This document shows, piece by piece, positions 16,178 to 21,680 of a DNA stretch of 21,680 nucleotides; positions within the stretch are counted from its first letter, which is position 1, and every line of letters begins with the position of its first letter. The DNA lies in assembly GCA_002420115.1 (NCBI GenBank), contig DIHK01000008.1:7015-28694 (forward strand), written 5' to 3'. Made by a program: the position numbers and the translations under genes. Origin of the DNA: Nitrospira sp. UBA5698. Its GTDB lineage: Bacteria > Nitrospirota > Nitrospiria > Nitrospirales > Nitrospiraceae. The notes beneath the pieces are model-generated. The model was given only the letters and a program-made list of their open reading frames with translations, made no database searches and was not told the DNA's origin.

Positions 16178-17953
16178 ATGGTTCACAAGCGATTCTTCGG
16201 ATCCGGCATTTCAATCGGCGTCAGAACAAAGCTCGTCCTTAGTACCACCACGATTCTCATCGTAGCCTGTCTCCTTCTGGGATGGCTCTTTTTCAAACAG
16301 CAAGTGCGATCAGCAACCGAGAGTCTCGTCCAGAGCGGAACCTTGCTCGCGCAAAACCTGGCCGGTATGGGGCGTGTGAGCATCCTCGCCGGCGACACCC
16401 ATCGCCTCGATGAACTCGCGCAGGAGATTCTTGCAGTGAGTCCGGTGGCCTATGTCACGATCCTCTCGCCGAACGGAGACCTCCAAACCGGCTACGGAAA
16501 AGACGACTGGCAGCAACAGTTCTCCGTATCAGCAGCAGGTCGACGGCAATTTTCCGTCACAAAACTGGTCTCGTCATCCGGTGCCGACAAAACCGACCCG
16601 ATCGTGAACGGAATATGGCTGAGCAGCAACGGCCCCTTCGTTCGGCCGAGCATCGACTTTGCGCCTTCTGATTTACTCAATCTTCTAGGAGGGTACGAGC
16701 TCCCTATATTTTATGACCTATTGATCCAGGTTCCTCGCCAATCTCGTACGGGCCACCGGGACCCTGCCCTCACACTCACCCTTGAGGAACGTCCGGGAAG
16801 TTCAGAGCTAACACAGAAACTGCTGCCCCCATCTCCTTCTCTAGTGGAAATCGGCCTTTCCACGTCTGACCTTCAACAGAACTTACGCCGGCTGTTATGG
16901 CAAGCCGTGCTCATTACGCTCAATACGCTGATTGGTGGAATCTGTATTGCGGTGCTGCTGGCGCGCCGTATGACGGTCCCTCTCCAAGCACTGACGACGG
17001 CAGCCACGAAACTTGGCGCCGGAGAGACGACGCCGACCATTGCGATACAGGCACGTGATGAGATCGGCACCCTGACGCAGGTCTTCAACTCCATGGCGTT
17101 GCAATTGCAGACGCGCGAGCATGAATTACGCGAACTCGCCCAGACCTTGGAGGAGCGGGTCAACGTCCGCACCCAGGAGCTAGCGGCTGCAAACGCCAAA
17201 CTCCAAGAACTGGACCGACGAAAATCGATCTTCGTCTCCACCGCCTCACACGAACTCCGAACCCCGCTGACCTCTATGAAGGTTCACCTGGCAAACTTAC
17301 GGGATGGGATTGATGGAGCGGTCACCCCTGATCAGCGAGGATCGCTCTTGCGTGTAGAGGCCAACCTCTCACGACTCCGGACTCTCATCGAGGAATTGCT
17401 CGATCTTTCTCAAATCGAGCTGGGCCAAACGACACTACGCATGGAAGCGGTTGAACTTGGGAGTGTGATCGCCAAGACGGTTGAGGACCTTCATTCCTTC
17501 ACGTCGGAACGCTCCGTGAAGATCGTCATCTCACTCCCAACTGATCTGCCCTTGGTGTCGGCCGACCCTGAGAAAATGAGACAGATTCTCCTCAATCTGT
17601 TGCATAACGCCGTCAAATTCTCACCGATGAATACTATCGTGGATCTCAACATCACGAGACTACCGAGCGACACCATACAGATCTCCGTGCGCGATGTCGG
17701 GCCCGGCATCGCACCGGAGGATGTGGAGAAAGTCTTTCAGCCATTTTACCGTGCCCCCACGACACACAAGAAAACCAAGGGAACAGGACTCGGCCTGGCC
17801 ATTGCCAAGCTGTTGGTCGAACTGCATCAGAGTCGACTCTCGGTGGAGACAGAGCCTGGCCGAGGCAGCTGCTTTTACTTTACCTTACAGACAGTGACAC
17901 CGGTACGTCTCGCCCACGCAGAGCCCGTCGTAGCTCGTGAAGCGTTGGGATGA
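16178..17953 (+). CDS. Membrane sensor histidine kinase with HAMP domain (HK2)
   Basis: 591 residues. Membrane helix about 19-39, extracytoplasmic domain about 40-240, second helix about 241-262 (VLITLNTLIGGICIAVLL), HAMP about 263-315, coiled coil, HisKA with phospho-acceptor His358 in TASHELRTP, and HATPase with N-box LLNLLHNAVKF, G1 DVGPGI and a canonical G2 GTGLGLAIAK. Unlike HK1 it has no GAF domain. It is preceded by PBP2 and converges with RR2, its likely partner. The ATG at 16178 has a poor ribosome-binding site; no better start is visible. The last codons (REALG and the TGA at 17951-17953) lie inside repeat R4, so the original C-terminus was probably replaced by repeat sequence beyond the catalytic domain. 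Confidence 0.92.
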   Translation: MVHKRFFGSGISIGVRTKLVLSTTTILIVACLLLGWLFFKQQVRSATESLVQSGTLLAQNLAGMGRVSILAGDTHRLDELAQEILAVSPVAYVTILSPNGDLQTGYGKDDWQQQFSVSAAGRRQFSVTKLVSSSGADKTDPIVNGIWLSSNGPFVRPSIDFAPSDLLNLLGGYELPIFYDLLIQVPRQSRTGHRDPALTLTLEERPGSSELTQKLLPPSPSLVEIGLSTSDLQQNLRRLLWQAVLITLNTLIGGICIAVLLARRMTVPLQALTTAATKLGAGETTPTIAIQARDEIGTLTQVFNSMALQLQTREHELRELAQTLEERVNVRTQELAAANAKLQELDRRKSIFVSTASHELRTPLTSMKVHLANLRDGIDGAVTPDQRGSLLRVEANLSRLRTLIEELLDLSQIELGQTTLRMEAVELGSVIAKTVEDLHSFTSERSVKIVISLPTDLPLVSADPEKMRQILLNLLHNAVKFSPMNTIVDLNITRLPSDTIQISVRDVGPGIAPEDVEKVFQPFYRAPTTHKKTKGTGLGLAIAKLLVELHQSRLSVETEPGRGSCFYFTLQTVTPVRLAHAEPVVAREALG

Positions 17954-18067
17954 ATAGTTTCAGGTTTCAGGTTCAATGTTTCAAGTTGTGCTGAACCCGC
18001 AAATCCCAAACCTGAAACTCGAAATCGTCGGCGTCGTCTCTTCACGAGATGCGCTTCACGCTTCACG
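17936..18067. repeat. Intergenic repeat R4 carrying the stop codons of HK2 and RR2
   Basis: 132 bp bounded by perfect inverted ends CGTGAAGCGT (17936-17945) and ACGCTTCACG (18058-18067). An internal stem AGTTTCAGGTTT (17956-17967) pairs with AAACCTGAAACT (18008-18019) over 12 bp. Heptad-phased GTTTCAG units occupy 17957-17985. The HK2 stop (17951-17953) and, on the other strand, the RR2 stop (18063-18065) are both inside it. The stem could act as a two-way terminator between the convergent genes, though no T tract follows. Confidence 0.75.
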
Positions 18068-19475
18068 CATCCCCATTCGGCAGGTCCATGGAAGGAGGTC
18101 TGGTTGGAACACCGCGTTGCCTGAGAAGCCTTGTGAGATAGGTGCGCTGGAGTCCCAGCATCTCAGCTGCCTTCGTTTGGTTCCATCCCGCTCGTCGCAA
18201 CGCTTCTTCCAACACTTTCCGGCTGTACCCCTCCATCACCGCATGGTAGTTCAGCGTCTCGTCTTCTGAAAACGCCACGTCCACCGGTAACCGGCGAGGC
18301 GCCGTGATCCCTAAATGTTCCGGCTCAATACGGTCATCGGGACAGAGCGTGATGGCGCGGACCAAGACGTTTTCCAACTCACGTACGTTCCCCGGCCAGT
18401 GATAGCCCTGAAGCACGTCGAGCGCATCCGGGCTCACGGTGAACGTCCGATGGGCGATCGACGCCCCATGCAGCCGGAGAAAGTGCTCGACCAATGCGGG
18501 CAAATCATCCGGCCGTTTGCGCAACGGAGGGACGGTGAGCGAAATCACGTTCAGCCGGTAGAAGAGGTCCTCCCGAAACCTACCGTCGTGAATCGCCTCC
18601 TTCAGATCTCTATTCGTGGCCGCAATAAACCGGACGTTCGTACGGATCGGTTGTGTCCCGCCGACCCGGTAGAACTCCTGATCTTGGAGAAGACGGAGCA
18701 GGCGCGTTTGCAGTCCTGCAGGCATGTCGCCGATCTCATCGAGAAACACGGTGCCGTCTTCCGCCGATTCAATTTTCCCCGGTTCCCGCTTCCCCGCTCC
18801 GGTGTAGGCTCCCTTTTCATGGCCGAAGAGCTCATTTTCCAACAGACTCTCGGGTAATGCCGCACAATTCACCACGACAAAGGGTTTCAAGGCACGCGGA
18901 CTCCACCGGTGCAATGCACGAGCCATCACTTCCTTCCCGGTTCCGGTTTCACCCAACAGAAGCACGGTGGCGGATGCGCCGGCCGCTCGCCGGGCCGTAT
19001 CGAGGAGCTCAACCATGCGCGGACTGTGCCCGATCACCTGTTCATACCGGCCCTCGACTTCGGCTTGCAACAGCCCGATCTGTCTGGCGAGGGCCATCTG
19101 GCCCCTGGCCTTCTCGATCACCGCAGCGAGATGATCCGGCTCAAACGGTTTCGTCAGAAAATCACAGGCTCCCAGCCGGATGGCCTCCACGGCACGATCA
19201 ATCGTCCCGAAGGCGGTAATCACAACCACCTCCGGCGTATATTGCGGTGGAACGTTCGAGCGACGCTCAGCAAGCCGCTTCAGCACATCCAGTCCGCTCA
19301 AGCCCGGCAACTCGATATCCAGGAGCATCAGATCCGGCTGCTCCTCAATGGCCAATTTGAGCGCCTGCTCGCCGTCTTCGGCCGTCAGCACCTCATGGCC
19401 CATCCAGATCAAGCGCTTCTGGAGCGCATGTAAAATGTCTTGATCGTCATCGACCACGAGAACTCGTATCTGCAT
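18063..19475 (-). CDS. NtrC-family sigma-54 response regulator (RR2)
   Basis: Start at ATG 19475 (470 residues, MQIRVLVVDDD), with GGGAGA upstream; the longer frame to 19607 adds only an unlikely leader. REC domain with phospho-acceptor Asp53 (LMLLDIELP); AAA+ domain with Walker A GETGTGKE, sigma-54 contact loop GAYTGA (Tyr instead of the usual Phe, a variant seen in active members) and Walker B TVFLDEIGD; C-terminal Fis-type HTH with recognition helix LGLQRTYLTRLLRQ, almost the same as in RR1. It should activate sigma-54 promoters after phosphorylation by HK2. It is transcribed towards HK2, unlike RR1, which follows its kinase in one operon. Its stop codon is supplied by repeat R4. Confidence 0.95.
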   Translation of the reverse strand: MQIRVLVVDDDQDILHALQKRLIWMGHEVLTAEDGEQALKLAIEEQPDLMLLDIELPGLSGLDVLKRLAERRSNVPPQYTPEVVVITAFGTIDRAVEAIRLGACDFLTKPFEPDHLAAVIEKARGQMALARQIGLLQAEVEGRYEQVIGHSPRMVELLDTARRAAGASATVLLLGETGTGKEVMARALHRWSPRALKPFVVVNCAALPESLLENELFGHEKGAYTGAGKREPGKIESAEDGTVFLDEIGDMPAGLQTRLLRLLQDQEFYRVGGTQPIRTNVRFIAATNRDLKEAIHDGRFREDLFYRLNVISLTVPPLRKRPDDLPALVEHFLRLHGASIAHRTFTVSPDALDVLQGYHWPGNVRELENVLVRAITLCPDDRIEPEHLGITAPRRLPVDVAFSEDETLNYHAVMEGYSRKVLEEALRRAGWNQTKAAEMLGLQRTYLTRLLRQRGVPTRPPSMDLPNGDA

Positions 19476-20010
19476 GGAACTCTCCCGGCTCGGTTGAGTA
19501 CAGCGCCATTGTAGTGGAAGAGCGGCCGGAGGCGAAAGGCACTCCAGAAGCCACTCATCATGGAACACTTCTAGGCCGCGCAATACTATGCGAAAGCCGT
19601 CAAGCATATTTCACGCCGCATGGGTGGATCGGTTCAGATGATCGTGAACTCAAGGGAAATGTCGGCTGAACTGTGCAAACAAAGTCTAAAGGATCCAGAA
19701 AAGAATGAACTGTCTACAAAAAGATTCAGTATCCAATTAGATTCACATCGAGCACGATGGACATCATTTTCGGGAACATAGGAACTTTTTTACCGGTGCT
19801 ACTTGTATTCATGGTGTAGTTGTCATATGAAAGTATCCGCTTGAAATGGGTAGAGCCCCGTTTTGCAAAAAGCTCCGGAGCAAATACCCGTGCGGCTTTA
19901 CGCCTACTCAATAACTACTCGAATAACTGATCTGCCATCCGCTCTGATGGCGATGGAACTCGCAAAATCGTGAGCGAGTCGATCGTCTGAATCAAACTGA
20001 ATCCATACCC
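19476..20010. other. Intergenic region between RR2 and the receptor remnant
   Basis: 535 bases, AT-richer than the flanking genes, without a credible gene; a minus-strand frame at 19726-19911 has no family signature. It holds GATTCAG (19723), GATTCAC (19740), two CTGAATC copies at 10-base spacing (19987, 19997), and a perfect palindrome GCTCCGGAGC (19872-19881). A promoter for RR2 was not identified. Confidence 0.5.
19987..20003 (+). promoter_or_regulatory. Direct repeat CTGAATC-AAA-CTGAATC
   Basis: Two identical 7-base units, one helical turn (10 bp) apart, end 8 bases before the ATG of the receptor remnant. CTGAATC is the half-site of the palindrome at 7537-7550. A regulatory role is inference; the site is close to the start codon, so it would suit repression or a former enhancer for a neighbouring gene better than a standard sigma-54 enhancer. 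Confidence 0.35.
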
Positions 20011-20675
20011 ATGACAACGAACCGTTTGGACAAGATCATGGCAGTGGTGGCTTGCTTGATGATCGTTCCACAGCAGGCCTGAGCTGAACCGTCGTTCTCG
20101 ATCCCTCGAACCTCTTCAATAACGGAACGGCAACTCGAGGAAGAATCCCTTTACCTGACCGAAACGTCTCCGCAACCCAAGCCACGTTGGTCAATGATCA
20201 GGGGCACGCCAATATTTATGGAATGGAAGTCGGGATTGAAGTACTTGCAACGACGTGGCCGTCCGGTTATGCCAACTACAGTTACGAGTTCTTTGATCAC
20301 ACGTTTCTCGGTACCGTTCGCCGAGGTGCGCCGAACCACAAGGCCAACGTGGGGCTCAGAGGCATCAGGTCGACAGGTATCTCCGCTGATCTGTCGTATC
20401 ACTATGTCGGACAAGCCACCTACCCGGTTGCTCAAACGTTCACCCTGTTAGCGTCATTCGGCGTGCCGTTCGTCAATCCTCAGGTCAGCAGCTATAACCT
20501 GCTGAATCTTCGTGTCGGCTATCGGTTCTGGCAACAGCAATCTGCAGCCGGCTATCTACGCGAAGCCGAAGTCGCCCTATCGGTCTTCAACGCCCTGAAC
20601 GACACGCATCGCGAGCATCCGCTTGGGAATTTACTGGGCACGCGCGTGATGGGGTGGCTGACGGTGAAGTTATGA
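20011..20675 (+). pseudogene. Remnant of a TonB-dependent receptor
   Basis: ATG 20011 opens a signal peptide (DKIMAVVACLMIVPQQA) that hits TGA at 20080-20082. Reading on in the same frame gives AEPSFSIPRTSSITERQLEEESLYLTE, matching ADSSLLLPRASSSTEQQLRAEALYLKE of the intact receptor; the stop corresponds to a conserved Trp, so TGG probably became TGA. Near 20145-20165 the homology jumps in another frame to the barrel end (HANIYGMEVGIEV through LGTRVMGWLTVKL), skipping the plug and most of the barrel, about 1.3-1.4 kb by comparison with 12609-14675. The C-terminal piece is about 60% identical by eye to the intact receptor. Three lesions make function very unlikely. Confidence 0.88.
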
Positions 20676-20718
20676 TGAATTCCACCGGCGTGGAATCGCC
20701 CTGTTGCCGACCGAAGCA

Positions 20719-21438
20719 TCAGCCGATGTCGACAAGATGTCGCGTGATTGGGCTCTCGATGAGTGCGGTTCCGTTCGGCATCGAGCGTGGCAACCGTTCT
20801 CTCCACCGGACGAAGCAACTCGTCGCTTCCGATCTCCTCGAGATCTTCAGCCGCTTGTAAATGGCCTGAATGCGTGATGCAATCCTGGCAGGCGTGGCAT
20901 GGAGCTCTTGGGCGATTTCTTTATTGCTCTTGCCTGCGGCGATACGGGACAAGACTTCAAATTCGGACTTTGAACAGTCTTCGATGCTCTGCCGTCGTGA
21001 GCCTTGTGCGCCATCCCGAATCCAGGTCATGACCTGGGTGATCAATGTCGGATCGACGACGGCCTTTCCCTCCGCAACGATCGCGAGGGACCGCGCAACC
21101 TCCACACCCGAACAACTCTTCAGCAAGTACCCCTGTGCACCGGCACGAATTGCGGCACGCAAGAGCGCCCTGTCTTCATAGGCCGTCAAGAAGCAGATGC
21201 TGGTCTTGGGGGATCTGTGCCTGAGGGTCTCGCACAAATCGATTCCGCTTGCGGAGCCCACTTGCACATCCAGCAGTACCACATCCGGCCGGTGCTCCCT
21301 GACTGCAGCGATCGCCTCATCATGCGTGCTTGCCGTACCGACAACGACGATGTTCTTGTCTTCATCGAGGATCGTCTTCAACCCATGAAGTACGACCACC
21401 GAGTCATCAACAAGGAGCACACGAATCTGTTCCGGCAT
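20719..21438 (-). CDS. NarL/LuxR-type response regulator
   Basis: Start set at ATG 21438 (239 residues, MPEQIRVLLVDDS); the longer frame to 21537 adds a tail without REC features. The REC domain (about 5-125) has phospho-acceptor Asp57 (VVLLDVQVG), TAYED and the LLKSCS switch region. The GerE/LuxR-type HTH (about 160-210) shows FEVLSRIAAGKSNKEIAQEL, but the usual TVKxH recognition segment is ATPARIASRI, so DNA specificity should differ from standard members. A tail of about 30 residues follows. No kinase is adjacent, so its partner is unknown. It ends 43 bases from the receptor remnant on the opposite strand. No strong ribosome-binding site precedes the start. Confidence 0.88.
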   Translation of the reverse strand: MPEQIRVLLVDDSVVVLHGLKTILDEDKNIVVVGTASTHDEAIAAVREHRPDVVLLDVQVGSASGIDLCETLRHRSPKTSICFLTAYEDRALLRAAIRAGAQGYLLKSCSGVEVARSLAIVAEGKAVVDPTLITQVMTWIRDGAQGSRRQSIEDCSKSEFEVLSRIAAGKSNKEIAQELHATPARIASRIQAIYKRLKISRRSEATSCFVRWRERLPRSMPNGTALIESPITRHLVDIG

Positions 21439-21583
21439 TTTAGAGTATGCACCACATAAGCCGTCGTACGGGAAGAGTCTCTCGTTCCGGAATAAAACGC
21501 ATCCCGCATCACGGTTCACACGACATGTTTCAGCCAACCTGTGCGTATCGTACGAAGCCAGTCGGTGTAACAGTCTCGTTCAT

Positions 21584-21626
21584 AAAAAGGCCTCCCGCCA
21601 CGAGGAAGAGTCCTAGTGGCGGGAGG
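21584..21626 (-). terminator. Intrinsic terminator for a leftward gene beyond the right edge
   Basis: Perfect 11-bp stem CCTCCCGCCAC (21591-21601) / GTGGCGGGAGG (21616-21626) with a 14-base loop. Read on the minus strand it is followed by CC and TTTTT (complement of 21584-21588), a regular Rho-independent terminator. It must serve a minus-strand gene whose end lies around or beyond 21660, of which at most a few codons are in the window. Confidence 0.8.
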
Positions 21627-21680
21627 AACTTCTGTGCCCCTGAGGGACGGGAAACTGGGTCACTCAGGGACGACGTCGAC

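Noticed and set aside
11514..18067. Repeats as a CRISPR array
   Set aside because: The units are few, long, self-complementary and kilobases apart, without regular spacers or cas genes.
19726..19911. 61-codon minus-strand frame upstream of the receptor remnant
   Set aside because: No family signature or ribosome-binding site; AT-rich non-coding composition.
20080..20082. TGA as a selenocysteine codon in the receptor remnant
   Set aside because: It aligns with Trp of the intact receptor at the signal-peptide end, no SECIS-like structure was seen, and the gene also has a deletion and a frameshift.
21627..21680. Last codons of a leftward gene at the right edge (a frame ending VDVVPE-stop at 21660)
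   Set aside because: Only seven codons are visible and other frames are also open, so the frame cannot be chosen; only the terminator is annotated.

Overview
The window reads as a chromosomal segment of a Nitrospira-like bacterium (phylum Nitrospirota). That assignment is an inference, with moderate confidence. It rests on the GC-rich coding style, the mix of sigma-54 response regulators, orphan ABC-type binding proteins, a TonB receptor and a CHAT/DUF928 pair, and a dispersed TTTCA/CGTGAAGCGT intergenic repeat. No rRNA or other phylogenetic marker is present to settle it.

Layout. 1-2087: the 3' part of a CHAT-domain (caspase-like) protein followed by a secreted DUF928 protein. 2453-7341: an operon for a periplasmic ABC_sub_bind protein (PBP1), a GAF-containing sensor kinase (HK1) and a sigma-54 activating response regulator (RR1). 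7342-7961: a regulatory stretch with tandem enhancer-like repeats and a strong sigma-54 promoter match, leading to a 34-residue single-helix membrane peptide with a perfect Shine-Dalgarno sequence. 7962-9921: minus-strand rph-rdgB with tRNA-Pro(TGG) downstream, plus REP-like hairpins. 10315-12262: a REC/HD-GYP c-di-GMP hydrolase and an unknown 167-residue protein. 12609-19475: a second, related set consisting of a TonB-dependent receptor, PBP2, HK2 and a convergent RR2. 20011-20675: the wreck of a second TonB receptor (nonsense codon, 1.3-1.4 kb deletion, frameshift). 20719-21438: a NarL/LuxR response regulator. A leftward terminator lies at the right edge.

How it fits together. No ABC permease or ATPase is visible, so the two binding proteins are probably ligand sensors for the adjacent kinases rather than transport components. 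RR1 and RR2 both keep the REC aspartate, the AAA+ Walker motifs, the GAF/YTGA sigma-54 contact loop and almost the same Fis-type recognition helix, so they may share DNA sites. The best site candidates are CTGAATC-type repeats at 7537-7577, with related arms upstream of the PBP1 operon and of the receptor remnant. Likely outputs are the 34-residue membrane peptide and the TonB receptor.

Four repeats of about 115-155 bp, with CGTGAAGCGT...ACGCTTCACG ends in the well-preserved copies, are confined to 11.5-18.1 kb. They separate the genes of the second set, and one of them carries the stop codons of both HK2 and RR2.
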